64,000 nt of DNA from Kitasatospora sp. NBC_01250 (GTDB lineage Bacteria; Actinomycetota; Actinomycetes; Streptomycetales; Streptomycetaceae). Position 1 is the first letter of the stretch, and each line of letters begins with the position of its first letter. Below are positions 7,961 through 16,527 of the stretch, piece after piece. The notes beneath the pieces are model-generated. The model made no database searches. It was given only the letters and a program-made list of their open reading frames with translations, and had not been told where the DNA came from. The position numbers were made by a program, and so were the translations under genes. Location: NCBI RefSeq assembly GCF_036226465.1, contig NZ_CP108476.1, positions 4,402,001 to 4,466,000 on the forward strand. The letters run 5' to 3'.

Positions 7961-8357
7961 GCGGGAGCACCGCGTTGGTGACGGTCAGCACACCGAGGAC
8001 GTTGGTCTCGAAGATCGCGCGGACCCGGTCGACGTCCACGGTGCTGGGCCGGTGCCCGAGGTCCTCGCCCAGGCCGGCGTTGTTGACCAGCACGTCCAGC
8101 CGCCCGAACCGCTCCTCGATCCAGCTCGGGGTCCGCCGGACCGTCGCCGGGTCGGTGACGTCCAGCGCCACCGGGTGGGCGTCCGCCCCGGTGGCCCGCA
8201 CCTCGTCGGCGGCGGCCCGGCCGCGTTCGGGGTCGCGGGCGCCCAGCAGCACGGTCATCCCGCGCTCGGCGAGCTGTCGCGCGACCTGGAGCCCGATGCC
8301 TCTGTTCGCCCCGGTCACCAGTGCCACCGCACCGGTCGGGGTCATGGTCTCGATCAT
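7929..8357 (-). pseudogene. Truncated short-chain dehydrogenase/reductase
   Basis: 142 residues, against about 230-250 for intact classical SDRs. The NAD(P)-binding half is perfect: VALVTGANRGIGLQVARQLAERG (TGxxxGxG), ALDVTD, and DVLVNNAGLG (NNAG), then ETNVLGVLTVTNAVLPLL. Immediately after this the frame runs into a 13-bp tandem repeat, is translated as SPAPEPSA and stops. The catalytic Ser and YxxxK that should follow are missing and are not seen in other frames beyond the repeat. It cannot be an active SDR. Start may be ATG 8357 or 8345. Confidence 0.8.
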
Positions 8358-8496
8358 GCGGCCAGCCCATCACGCGCCCCGCGCCACCGGCCAGGACCAT
8401 CTCGGCATCGCGGCGTCCGTCCTGGTATCGCCGCTGCTCGCCGCCGTCGAGGCGGTGCCCACCCGGTCGCCCGGGTCGTCCGCGTAGCATGCCCGC

Positions 8497-10722
8497 GTGG
8501 GGGACACGTCAGGGCAGGACGGCACACCGCGCCTGTCGCACGCGCTGGTTGTCGCGGTGGCCGGTGCGCTGGCCGCGGCGCACCTGCTCAAGGGGCTGGC
8601 CCGCATCCCGGCCGAGCCGGGCACCGGTCTGGCGATCACGGCGGCCGCTCTCGCGCTGGTGGCCCTGCAGTTGCGGCATCTCCCGCCGGGCCTGCGGCGC
8701 CCCGCGGTGGCACCGGCGGTGTGGACGGCCGCCGAACTGACCGTCGCCGGCCTCGCCGTGCTGCCGCTGGGCGTCTCGATCGGCCTGCTCTGCCTGCCGG
8801 CCGGCTCGCTGCTGCTCGAGCGCCGCCGGCTCCCGCTGCTCGGGCTGTGCGCCGCCGCGGCCGTGATCGAGGCGACCCGGTCGGGCAGCGTGCGCGACAC
8901 CCTCGACATGACGCTCACGGTCGCGCTCGGCGGCGTCATGCTCTACGCGGTCACCACCCTCGCGCTGCTCGCCACCCGCGTGCACGGAGCACGGCTCACC
9001 CTGGCGGCTGCCGCGGTGACCTCGGAGCGCCTGCGCATCGCGGCGGGCCTGCGGGCCGGGCTCTCCGCGGGCCTGGACGAGATCCACGGCCTCGCCCGGC
9101 AGGGCGATCCCGCGCTTCTAAATCCGCTCCTCGCCGTGGCCCGCCGGACCCTGGCCGCCACCCGCGCCACGGCCGCCGAGCTGCGCAGCCTGTCGCTCTC
9201 CCCCGAGGCGGCCAGCGCCCGCGCCCTGCTGGACTCCGCCGGTATCGCCGCCGACATCCGGATCGGGCACGCGGAACCGCTCGGACCGGCCGGGACGGTG
9301 CTGGCGACGGTGCTGCGCGAAGCGGTCACCTCGGTCGTGCGGATCGGCGACGCGCGACGGTGCGAGATCGTCACCGGCGAGCGGGCCGGCCAGTTGGTGC
9401 TGCGGGTGGTCAGCGACGGCGTCGTGACGGCCGCGCTCGGCGCCGACGTCCTGGACGGCCTCGCCGCCCGGCTCCGCACCGTCGGCGGCCGGCTGACGGC
9501 CGGTCTGGAACCGGACGGACGCTTCGCCGTCCAGGCGACGGTCCCCGCCACCCCCGCGCCGACGGCCGCCGCCGATCCGCCCGAGCTGCGCACCGCGCTC
9601 GGGCTGTACGTCTTCCTGCTGGGCGCCTTCTGCGTCAAGGCGCTGCTGTACCTCCCCGCGCACCTGCTCGGCCTCGGCGTGGCGGCCCTCGCCGTCCTGT
9701 GCGGACTGCAGATCCGCTTCTCGCTCCAGGACGCCACCCTCCCCCGGCTGCCGGCCCAGGGCGCCCCCGCCGCCCGCCCGGGGCCGCTGCGGCGACAGGT
9801 GCTGGCGCTGCTGGTCTCGGCGGCCCTCGCCTTCGCGCCGCTGCCCTGGTTCGGGCGCAACTGGATCGGTGCGGTGGGCATCCTCGCCGGCTCGGCGCTG
9901 GTGGTCCTGCCGCTGCGGCTCGGCGTGACCGCGGCCGTCGGGGCGTCGGCCGTCGCCGGTGCGATCACCGTCGGTGCGATCACCGGCGGGGCGGGGGCCG
10001 GCGGGGCGGGGGCCGCACTGCTCGTCGCCGTCAACGCCCTGATCACCTGCGTCATCGTCTACGGCGTGCTGCGCCTGGTCCGCCTGGTGCGGGAGCTCCA
10101 GCAGGCGGCGGCCGGACTGGCCCGGGCCGCCGTGCTGGCCGAGCGCCTGCGCGCCGCCCGCGACCTGCACGACCTCCTCGGCCACGGGCTGGCAGCGATC
10201 CTGCTCAAGGCCGAACTCGCCCGGCGCCTTCGGTCGCTGGACCTCGCCCGCTGCCGGGCCGAGCTGGCGGACATCACGCGGCTGGCGCAGCGCGGAGCGG
10301 GCGAGCTGCGGACGGTGGCCGCGGACAGCCCCCGGCTGCCGTTCGACGCCGAACTGGCCTCCGCGACGGCGATCCTGACGGCGGGCGCCGTCACGGTCGA
10401 GGTCGACGACGAGGAGGGGGACGGGGACGGGCCGGTGCCGCCGGAGGTGGAGGCCGTGCTGAGCGTGGTGCTGCGCGAGGCGGTCACCAACATCCTGCGC
10501 CACAGCAGCGCCCGCCACGCGCGGATAGCAGTCTCGGTGCGCGAGCGGTGCGCGCGCCTGGAGGTGGAGAACGACGGTGTCCCGGACGGCGTGCGGCCAC
10601 CCGGCTCCGGGATCGGCGGCCTGACCGTCCGGCTGGCCGAGGTCGGCGGCACGCTGTCGGCCGGCCCGGACGACGGCTGGTACCTGGTGCGCGCCGAAGT
10701 GCCGCTGGCCCAGGGCCGGTGA
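8497..10722 (+). CDS. Tandem double NarL-type sensor histidine kinase (first kinase module degenerate)
   Basis: 741-residue membrane protein with two copies of a membrane-sensor plus HisKA_3/HATPase unit. Copy 1 (about 1-370) has several membrane segments, then ERLRIAAGLRAGL where the phospho-accepting His of the usual DLHD motif is Arg186, and LREAVTSVVR where the N-box Asn is Ser. Copy 2 (about 375-741) has more membrane segments, then AARDLHDLLGHGL with His558, LREAVTNILRHSS (intact N box) and GSGIGGLTVRLAEVGG. Only copy 2 can be a kinase; copy 1 may be a pseudokinase regulator. The partner is the convergent response regulator. The start GTG has weak upstream signals. Confidence 0.85.
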   Translation: MGDTSGQDGTPRLSHALVVAVAGALAAAHLLKGLARIPAEPGTGLAITAAALALVALQLRHLPPGLRRPAVAPAVWTAAELTVAGLAVLPLGVSIGLLCLPAGSLLLERRRLPLLGLCAAAAVIEATRSGSVRDTLDMTLTVALGGVMLYAVTTLALLATRVHGARLTLAAAAVTSERLRIAAGLRAGLSAGLDEIHGLARQGDPALLNPLLAVARRTLAATRATAAELRSLSLSPEAASARALLDSAGIAADIRIGHAEPLGPAGTVLATVLREAVTSVVRIGDARRCEIVTGERAGQLVLRVVSDGVVTAALGADVLDGLAARLRTVGGRLTAGLEPDGRFAVQATVPATPAPTAAADPPELRTALGLYVFLLGAFCVKALLYLPAHLLGLGVAALAVLCGLQIRFSLQDATLPRLPAQGAPAARPGPLRRQVLALLVSAALAFAPLPWFGRNWIGAVGILAGSALVVLPLRLGVTAAVGASAVAGAITVGAITGGAGAGGAGAALLVAVNALITCVIVYGVLRLVRLVRELQQAAAGLARAAVLAERLRAARDLHDLLGHGLAAILLKAELARRLRSLDLARCRAELADITRLAQRGAGELRTVAADSPRLPFDAELASATAILTAGAVTVEVDDEEGDGDGPVPPEVEAVLSVVLREAVTNILRHSSARHARIAVSVRERCARLEVENDGVPDGVRPPGSGIGGLTVRLAEVGGTLSAGPDDGWYLVRAEVPLAQGR

Positions 10723-10753
10723 CGGCTCGGACCGGTGACGGCTCGGAGCGGCC

Positions 10754-11362
10754 CTACAGCCACCCCGCCTCGCGCGCGATCCGCACCGCGTCCGTCCGGT
10801 TGCGCGCGTTGAGCTTGCCCACCACAGCGGTCAGCACGTTGCGCACGGTCCCCGTCGACAGGTGCAGCCGCGCCGCGATCTCCGGCGGTTCGGCCCCTTC
10901 GGCCAGTTCCCGCACCACGTCGTTCTCCCGCGGCGTCAGCGGATTGTCCGCGAGGTCCCAGGCGGCGACGGCCAGGCCCGGATCCAGTACCCTTCCACCG
11001 GCCGCGACCTGACGGATCGCCGACACCAGGTCCTGCGGCGGCGCGGTCTTCAGCAGGAAGCCGTCGACCTTCGCCGTCAGCGCCCGGCGGAGCAGCCCGG
11101 GGCGGCCGTTCGAGGTGAGCACCAGCGTTCGGCAGCCGGGGAGCCTCTGCTTCAACTCCTCGGCCGCCTGCAGGCCGTCCAGCCGCCCGGGCATCTCGAT
11201 GTCGAGCACCGCCACGTCGGGCAGGAAGACCATGGCGCGCGGCACCACGTCGTCGGCGGAGCCGGTCTGCGCCACCACCGCGAGGTCGGGCTCCAGCTCC
11301 AGCAGCGCCACCAGCGCGCTGCGCACCACGTGTTGGTCCTCGGCCAGCAGGAGTCTGATCAC
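10754..11362 (-). CDS. NarL/LuxR-family response regulator
   Basis: 202 residues. Receiver domain 1-120 with acidic pocket (AEDQ), phospho-acceptor Asp54 in VLDIEMPG, the Thr/Ser switch in LVLTSNG and Lys in FLLKTAPP. The LuxR helix-turn-helix is at about 140-200 (LTPRENDVVRELAEGAEPPEIAARLHLSTGTVRNVLTAVVGKL). It faces the double kinase tail to tail with 31 bp between stops and should be its cognate regulator. The ABC exporter genes begin about 100 bp from its start in the divergent direction and are the natural regulon candidate. Confidence 0.92.
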   Translation of the reverse strand: MIRLLLAEDQHVVRSALVALLELEPDLAVVAQTGSADDVVPRAMVFLPDVAVLDIEMPGRLDGLQAAEELKQRLPGCRTLVLTSNGRPGLLRRALTAKVDGFLLKTAPPQDLVSAIRQVAAGGRVLDPGLAVAAWDLADNPLTPRENDVVRELAEGAEPPEIAARLHLSTGTVRNVLTAVVGKLNARNRTDAVRIAREAGWL

Positions 11363-11468
11363 GGCACGACCCTACTCATCGCGCGCACGGCCCACCCATG
11401 ACGAGGTCACGGTTGCCTCGTGACGCCGTCCCTGCGTGCGACGACCGCTGCTCGGCAGGCTGGATCCC

Positions 11469-12212
11469 ATGAGCGATCCGATCAGTGCCATCAGTCTGGA
11501 AGCCGTCAGCAAGGTCTACGGCAAGGGCCGCGGCGCCGTCGCCGCGCTGCGCGAGGTGACGGTGCGGCTGCCCCGGGGCGGCTTCACCGCCGTGATGGGG
11601 CCCTCCGGCTCGGGCAAGAGCACCTTCCTGCACTGCGCGGCCGGGCTGGACCGGCCGACCGCCGGCACCGTCCGGCTGGGCGACACCGAGCTGTCGCGGC
11701 TCAGCGAGACGAAACTGACCCAACTGCGCCGCGAGCGCGCGGGTTTCGTGTTCCAGTCCTTCAACCTCGTCCCGTCGCTGACCGTCGAGCAGAACATCAC
11801 GCTGCCGCTGCGCCTGGCGGGCCGCCGCACGGATGCCGGGCACCTGGCCCGGCTCGTGCACCGGGTGGGCCTGCAGGAGCGCACCCGGCACCGCCCGGGG
11901 CAGCTGTCCGGCGGACAGCAGCAGCGCGTCGCCATCGCCCGGGCGCTGATCTCGGACCCCGAGGTCCTCTTCGCCGACGAGCCCACCGGCGCGCTGGACA
12001 CCATGACCGCGCGCGAGGTCCTGACCCTGTTGCGGCAGGCCGTGGACGGGTTCGGCCAGACCGTCGTCATGGTCACCCACGACCCCGTCGCCGCCTCCTA
12101 CGCCGACACCGTGCTCTTCCTGGCCGACGGGCGCGTCGCCGACACGATGGCGGAGCCGACCGCCGCCAAGGTCGCCGACCGCATGATCCGTCTGGGGGCG
12201 TGGAACCGATGA
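11469..12212 (+). CDS. ABC transporter ATP-binding protein (MacB/LolD type)
   Basis: 247-residue ATPase. Walker A GPSGSGKST (about 44-52), Q-loop FVFQSFNLVPSLT, signature LSGGQQQRVAIARAL, Walker B EVLFADEPTGALD and H-loop VTHDP are all present. This belongs to the LolD/MacB group that drives FtsX-type permeases in lipoprotein or peptide export. The ATG at 11469 matches the start of the family. Its stop overlaps the permease start by 4 nt. Confidence 0.95.
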   Translation: MSDPISAISLEAVSKVYGKGRGAVAALREVTVRLPRGGFTAVMGPSGSGKSTFLHCAAGLDRPTAGTVRLGDTELSRLSETKLTQLRRERAGFVFQSFNLVPSLTVEQNITLPLRLAGRRTDAGHLARLVHRVGLQERTRHRPGQLSGGQQQRVAIARALISDPEVLFADEPTGALDTMTAREVLTLLRQAVDGFGQTVVMVTHDPVAASYADTVLFLADGRVADTMAEPTAAKVADRMIRLGAWNR

Positions 12213-14677
12213 TGCTCCGCTTCGCCCTCGCCACCGTGCGGCACCGCAAGGCCGGTTTCGCCGGTGCCTTCGTCGCCCTGTTCTGCGCCGCGGCCCTGAT
12301 CTGCGGCTGCGGAACCCTGCTGGCCACCGGGATCGCCGGCGAGGTCCGGCCCGAACGGTACGCCGCCGCACCGCTCCTGGTCGCCGGGGACCAGAACGTC
12401 CACGTCGTCCAGGACAAGGGCAAGGGCCGGACCAAGGTGAAGGCCAAACCGATCGCCGACCGCGCCTGGGTGCCCGCCGCCCTCGCCGAGCGCATCAGGG
12501 CGCTGCCCTCGGTGCGGGCGGTCGCGACCGAGGTGACCTTCCCGGTGCTGCTGCCAGGCGGACCCACCAGCGGTTCCTGGGGCCACGGCTGGGAGTCGGC
12601 GCCGCTGGCCGGACTGACCCTCGCCGCCGGGCGCGCACCCTCGGCGCCCGACGAGGTCGTGCTGGACGCGGCCACGGCCGCCCGCACCCACGGCTCCCCC
12701 GGCGCCACCCTGCGGGCCCGCACCGCCTCGGGCACGCTGGCCCTGCACGTCGTCGGCGTCACCGCCCAGGGGTTCGCCGCCCAGGCCGCGGTCTTCTTCA
12801 CCCCCGACCAGGCGCGGCAACTCGCCGGCCATGACGGGCTGGTCAGCGCGATCGGCGTCTTCCCGGCCGCGCCGTCGGCCGGCTCCGACGTCCAGGCCCT
12901 GATCAACGCCTCCCCGGCCGTCCCGGCCGTCGTCGTGCGCACCGGCGCGGACCGCGGCGCGGCGGAGTTCCCCGACGCCTCCACCGCCCGGGCACGGCTG
13001 ATCAGCATGGGCGCCGTGCTGGCCGGCACCTCGCTGATCGTCGCCCTGCTGGTGGTCGTCGGCACCTTCGGGCTGTCGATCCAGCAACGGCAGCGGGAGA
13101 TCGCGGTGCTGCGCGCGGTGGCCGCGACGGGCCGTCAGGTCCGCCGGATGATCGGCGGCGAGGCGCTCACGGTGGGCCTGGCCGCCGGGACCCTCGGCGC
13201 CGTCGCGGGCCTGCCTGTGGGTGGCTGGCTGCACGACCGGTTCGTCGCACTGGACGTGATCCCGTCGAACATCGCCGTCGTCCGCTCGCCGTTCCCGGTG
13301 CTCGCCGCCGCGGGCGCCACCGTGCTGGCCGGCTGGGCCGCGGCCCGGATCTCGGCGCGCCGGGCCACCGCGATCCGGCCGGTCGAGGCGCTGGGCGAGG
13401 CCGGCCCCCGGCCGCCGCGGCTCTCCTGGCCCCGGGCCCTGTGCGGTGCGCTCACCGCCGCCGGCGCCCTCGTGCTGACCCTGCTGCTCACCGTGCTGCA
13501 CTCGGACGCGGCGTCGACCCCGGTCTGCTTCGTCGCCGTGCTGCTCTGGTGCACCGCGCTCGCGCTGCTCGGCCCGCTGGCCGCCGGCGGCGCCACCGCG
13601 GTGCTGGGCCTGCCGCTGCGGCTCTCCCCGGTCGGCGGCTACCTCGCCGCCCACAACCTGCGCACCGCGGCGCACCGCCTCGCCTCGGTCGTCACCCCGC
13701 TGACCCTGCTGACCGCGATGGCCTGCACGATCCTGTTCTCGCAGAGCACGCTCGCGCACGCCGCGGGCGACCAGCTGGCCCGCGGCGACCGCGCGGACTT
13801 CGTCGTCGGGCCCCGCGTGCCCTCCGACGCCGTCGCCGCGGTCGCGGCCGTCCCCGGCGTCCGGACCGTGACCCGGGTGCTGCACACCCAGGTGCGCGAC
13901 GGCCTGACCGAGCGCAGCGTGCAGGCGGTGACCCCGGAGCGGCTGTCCGACACGCTCGACCTCGGCGTGACCGCGGGCGACCTCGGCGGGCTGACGGACG
14001 GTACGGCGGCAGCCGCCGCGGGGCTCGGCTACCGGGTCGGCGAGCGCATCCGCCTCACCCTCGCCGACGGCACCCCGGCCGAGCTCACCGTCGTCGCCCT
14101 CTACGCGCGCGGGCTGGGCTTCGGTGACCTGACCCTGGCGCACGACCTGGTGGCCGCGCACGTCGACGTGCCGCTCGACGACGAGGTGCTCGTCCGGGGC
14201 GCGGGCGTCACCCGGTCGGCCCTGGCCGCGGCCCTGCGCACCGACCCCGGGATCGGCGTGCTGGACCGCGCCGCCGCCCAGGCCGCGCAGAACACGGCGG
14301 GTGCCGAGATCGGGTACGTCACCCTCGGCCTGATCACCGCCTTCGTCTCGATCGCCGTGCTCAACACCCTGGCCATGAGCATCACCGACCGGCGCCAGGA
14401 GTTCGCCGCCCTGCACCTGGTCGGCGCCACCCGCCGGCAGGTCCGGCGGATGCTCGGCTGGGAGACCGCGACCGCCGTGGTGATCGCGACCGCGTTCGGT
14501 CTCGCCATCGCCTTCGCGGTGCTCGTCACCTACGCGGACGGCATCACCCGCGGCACCGACGCCCTCGCGCTGCCGCTGCGCCGGCTCGCGCTCGTCATGG
14601 CCGGCACCGCCGCGCTCGCGGCCGTCGGCACCTGGCTCCCCGCCCGCGCCGCGCTGCGGGCTCAGCCGCGCCGGTAG
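12209..14677 (+). CDS. FtsX-family ABC transporter permease
   Basis: 822-residue membrane protein with duplicated FtsX/MacB architecture. An N-terminal membrane anchor is followed by a large extracytoplasmic region (about 50-260), three membrane helices and a second half with the same layout ending in ITDRRQEFAALHLVGATRRQVRRMLGWE and TWLPARAALRAQP. The mid-protein QQRQREIAVLRAVAATGRQVRRMIGGE is the matching first-half motif. It works with the overlapping ATPase, probably in export or antimicrobial-peptide resistance. Its end overlaps the convergent tetR gene by 16 nt. Confidence 0.92.
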   Translation: MMLRFALATVRHRKAGFAGAFVALFCAAALICGCGTLLATGIAGEVRPERYAAAPLLVAGDQNVHVVQDKGKGRTKVKAKPIADRAWVPAALAERIRALPSVRAVATEVTFPVLLPGGPTSGSWGHGWESAPLAGLTLAAGRAPSAPDEVVLDAATAARTHGSPGATLRARTASGTLALHVVGVTAQGFAAQAAVFFTPDQARQLAGHDGLVSAIGVFPAAPSAGSDVQALINASPAVPAVVVRTGADRGAAEFPDASTARARLISMGAVLAGTSLIVALLVVVGTFGLSIQQRQREIAVLRAVAATGRQVRRMIGGEALTVGLAAGTLGAVAGLPVGGWLHDRFVALDVIPSNIAVVRSPFPVLAAAGATVLAGWAAARISARRATAIRPVEALGEAGPRPPRLSWPRALCGALTAAGALVLTLLLTVLHSDAASTPVCFVAVLLWCTALALLGPLAAGGATAVLGLPLRLSPVGGYLAAHNLRTAAHRLASVVTPLTLLTAMACTILFSQSTLAHAAGDQLARGDRADFVVGPRVPSDAVAAVAAVPGVRTVTRVLHTQVRDGLTERSVQAVTPERLSDTLDLGVTAGDLGGLTDGTAAAAAGLGYRVGERIRLTLADGTPAELTVVALYARGLGFGDLTLAHDLVAAHVDVPLDDEVLVRGAGVTRSALAAALRTDPGIGVLDRAAAQAAQNTAGAEIGYVTLGLITAFVSIAVLNTLAMSITDRRQEFAALHLVGATRRQVRRMLGWETATAVVIATAFGLAIAFAVLVTYADGITRGTDALALPLRRLALVMAGTAALAAVGTWLPARAALRAQPRR

Positions 14678-15315
14678 GCCCGCAGGAAGGCCGCGACGCC
14701 GCCCGTGATCAGCTGCTCGGCCTGCTCGGCCGGCAGCGGGCGGACGCCGTAGTGCGAGAGCTGCACGATCGAGAGCGTGACCAGGGCCGTGAAGTGGGTC
14801 GCGGTCAGGGCCGGGTCGCCGTGGACGTCCACCAGAGCGGCGTCCGCGAGGCCGGCCATCGCCTCGGCGAGGGCGCGGCCGACGGGGGCGGGGCCCGCGT
14901 CCCGCCAGGCTTCGAGGAGCTCGGCGGGTACGTGGTCGGCCTCGGCGTGGATGTGGCGGACGAGGGCGAAGTGGTCCGGGTAGTCGGCCATCAGGTCGAC
15001 GAAGGCGCGGGCCAGCGCGACGAGATCGCGCTCCAGGTCCTCCCGGCGGGGCGGCCGCCCGGGGTCCAGCAGCGCGCGGATCCGGGCGAGTTGGGCGTCG
15101 CGCACCTCGCCCGAGGACCAGGTGACCACGGCACGGAAGAGCTCGGCCTTGCCCCCGGGGAAGTGGTTGTAGAGGGTGCGCGTCGAGATGCCGGCCGCGG
15201 CGGCGAGCGCGTCGACCGAGGCGCGGGCGTACCCCTCACGGCCGAAGACGGCGCGGGACGCCCTCGCGATGGCATTGCGCTTCTCCTGCTTGCGGACCTC
15301 GCTGCCGCTGCTCAC
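14662..15315 (-). CDS. TetR-family repressor of the FMN reductase gene
   Basis: 217 residues. The N-terminal HTH (RNAIARASRAVFGREGYARASVDALAAAAGISTRTLYNHFPGGKAELF) is typical TetR; the ligand-binding C-terminus is of the TetR_C type. I chose GTG at 15315 because AAGGAGG sits 5 nt upstream; an upstream GTG at 15336 would bury that site inside the gene. The divergent intergenic region carries two copies of a palindrome that fit as its operators, so it probably represses itself and the flavin reductase. Confidence 0.93.
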   Translation of the reverse strand: MSSGSEVRKQEKRNAIARASRAVFGREGYARASVDALAAAAGISTRTLYNHFPGGKAELFRAVVTWSSGEVRDAQLARIRALLDPGRPPRREDLERDLVALARAFVDLMADYPDHFALVRHIHAEADHVPAELLEAWRDAGPAPVGRALAEAMAGLADAALVDVHGDPALTATHFTALVTLSIVQLSHYGVRPLPAEQAEQLITGGVAAFLRAYRRG

Positions 15316-15346
15316 ACGCGCCTCCTTCTGCTCCACGGAACCTGGC

Positions 15347-15383
15347 TACAACGAGCGTTGTAATTTCTACAACGCTCGTTGTA
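15347..15383. promoter_or_regulatory. Twin TetR operators
   Basis: Two 16-bp near-palindromes, TACAACGAGCGTTGTA (15347-15362) and TACAACGCTCGTTGTA (15368-15383), lie 5 bp apart. They are exact reverse complements of each other, with 7-bp arms TACAACG/CGTTGTA around a two-base centre. Centre-to-centre spacing is 21 bp, two helical turns, so two repressor dimers could bind on the same DNA face. They sit between the divergent tetR and FMN-reductase starts. Confidence 0.8.
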
Positions 15384-15440
15384 CTTTACCGGAGGGGGAC
15401 CGCACAAGGCGGCCGACCCACCGCACGAGGGGACACCGTC

Positions 15441-16061
15441 ATGCCTGCCGCCACCGAAGCCGCACCCGCCACCCTGGACGCCCCGCTGCGCGTCGCGGTC
15501 ATCATCGGCAGCGTCCGCGAGGGCCGCCACGGCCGCGCCGTCGCCGACTGGTTCCTCGGCACCGCCGCCGACCAAGGCCTGGAGCTGGACGTCATCGACC
15601 TCGTGGACGTCCCGCTGCCGCTGGCCATGCCCGGCTGGGGCGGCACCGTGAGCCCCGAGGCCGCGGCCGCACTCGCCGAGGTGAGCCCGCGGCTGGCCGC
15701 CGCCGACGCCTTCGTGGTCGTCACCCCCGAGTACAACCACAGCTTCCCGGCCGCCCTGAAGAACCTCATCGACTGGCACCACGCGCAGTGGCAGGCCAAG
15801 CCGGTCGGCTTCGTCTCCTACGGCGGACTCGGCGGGGGCCTTCGCGCGGTCGAGCAACTGCGCCTGATCTTCGCCGAGTTGCACGCCATGACGGTGCGCG
15901 ACTCGGTCAGCCTGCACGGTCCGTGGTCGGGGCTCACCGAGGAGGGCACGCCCCGCGACACCGCCGTGTGCGAGGGCGCGGCCGAGGGCATGCTCGGCCA
16001 ACTTGCCTGGTGGGGAAGGGCGCTGCGGACCGCCCGCGCCGACCGGACCTACCAGGGCTGA
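15441..16061 (+). CDS. NAD(P)H-dependent FMN reductase / quinone reductase
   Basis: 206-residue flavodoxin-like oxidoreductase. The FMN phosphate loop is IIGSVREGRHGRAVADW, and TPEYNHSFPAALKNLIDWHHAQW is the second signature of the NADPH-dependent FMN reductase family; SYGGLGGGLRAVEQLR follows. It is soluble and of normal length. It is probably induced when the divergent TetR repressor releases the twin operators, for example in response to quinone-like or electrophilic compounds; the inducer is unknown. Confidence 0.92.
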   Translation: MPAATEAAPATLDAPLRVAVIIGSVREGRHGRAVADWFLGTAADQGLELDVIDLVDVPLPLAMPGWGGTVSPEAAAALAEVSPRLAAADAFVVVTPEYNHSFPAALKNLIDWHHAQWQAKPVGFVSYGGLGGGLRAVEQLRLIFAELHAMTVRDSVSLHGPWSGLTEEGTPRDTAVCEGAAEGMLGQLAWWGRALRTARADRTYQG

Positions 16062-16213
16062 GCGGGCGACGGCTGACCGGTGTCCCGGAGTGCGCCTGGG
16101 ACCCGGAGTTCGGGACCGGAAGTGATCCCAGGGGAGGCGGACCGGCCAGGAGCGGCAGCCGACAGCAGCGCCGCAGCGGCCCCGATCGGCCGGGCCCACG
16201 ATACGGGCGGACG

Positions 16214-16243
16214 TTGACACCCGGCGCGCACTGCGGCTAGCTT
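16214..16243 (+). promoter_or_regulatory. Vegetative-type promoter of the leader peptide/arylsulfotransferase unit
   Basis: TTGACA (16214-16219) and TAGCTT (16238-16243) are separated by 18 nt. The predicted transcript start falls at or 1 nt before the leader-peptide ATG at 16251, so the leader would be translated from a leaderless mRNA. Confidence 0.65.
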
Positions 16244-16250
16244 CCCCCGC

Positions 16251-16334
16251 ATGCAGCGGCCTGCCCTCACCCTGACGACTCGCGGTCACATCGACCTCCT
16301 GCGAGTCTGTTCCGCTGCCTGTCGCGCTTGCTGA
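16251..16334 (+). CDS. Cys-containing regulatory leader peptide
   Basis: 27-residue peptide with the pattern RGHIDLLRVCSAACRAC. It matches the short leader peptides found in streptomycetes upstream of sulfur-related genes (RxHVDLxRVxSAxCR, from memory), which are thought to sense cysteine or sulfur supply through ribosome stalling at Cys codons. It has three Cys codons near its end. The ATG coincides with the predicted transcription start, and the arylsulfotransferase gene begins about 195 bp downstream. The intervening GC-rich stretch (16335-16527) could hold attenuation structures, but I could not fold it reliably. Confidence 0.65.
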   Translation: MQRPALTLTTRGHIDLLRVCSAACRAC

Positions 16335-16527
16335 GCGCCACCACCTCGCGAGCACCCCGCCGCGCCTGACGCGCCGGCCGTGCCGACCCCGGCTGCCCGC
16401 CCGCCCCACCGCCCGTCCGCCCCGTCGCCGGCCCCGCGCCGCGCCGACTGCGCCGGCGCGCGCCGTCCGGGCTGCCCGGTCTCCCCCGAACTGCCGCTCT
16501 CCCTCCAGTGATTGACGAAGGATCACG

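Noticed and set aside
5275..8487. A 1070-codon forward frame across the OB-fold, permease and dehydrogenase genes
   Set aside because: Antisense shadow: the reverse strand encodes clear membrane helices and Rossmann motifs, and the forward reading is Asp/Gly/Arg low complexity.
7668..11012. A 1114-codon forward frame over the kinase gene
   Set aside because: Wrong-frame shadow; the kinase frame contains DLHD and N-box motifs.
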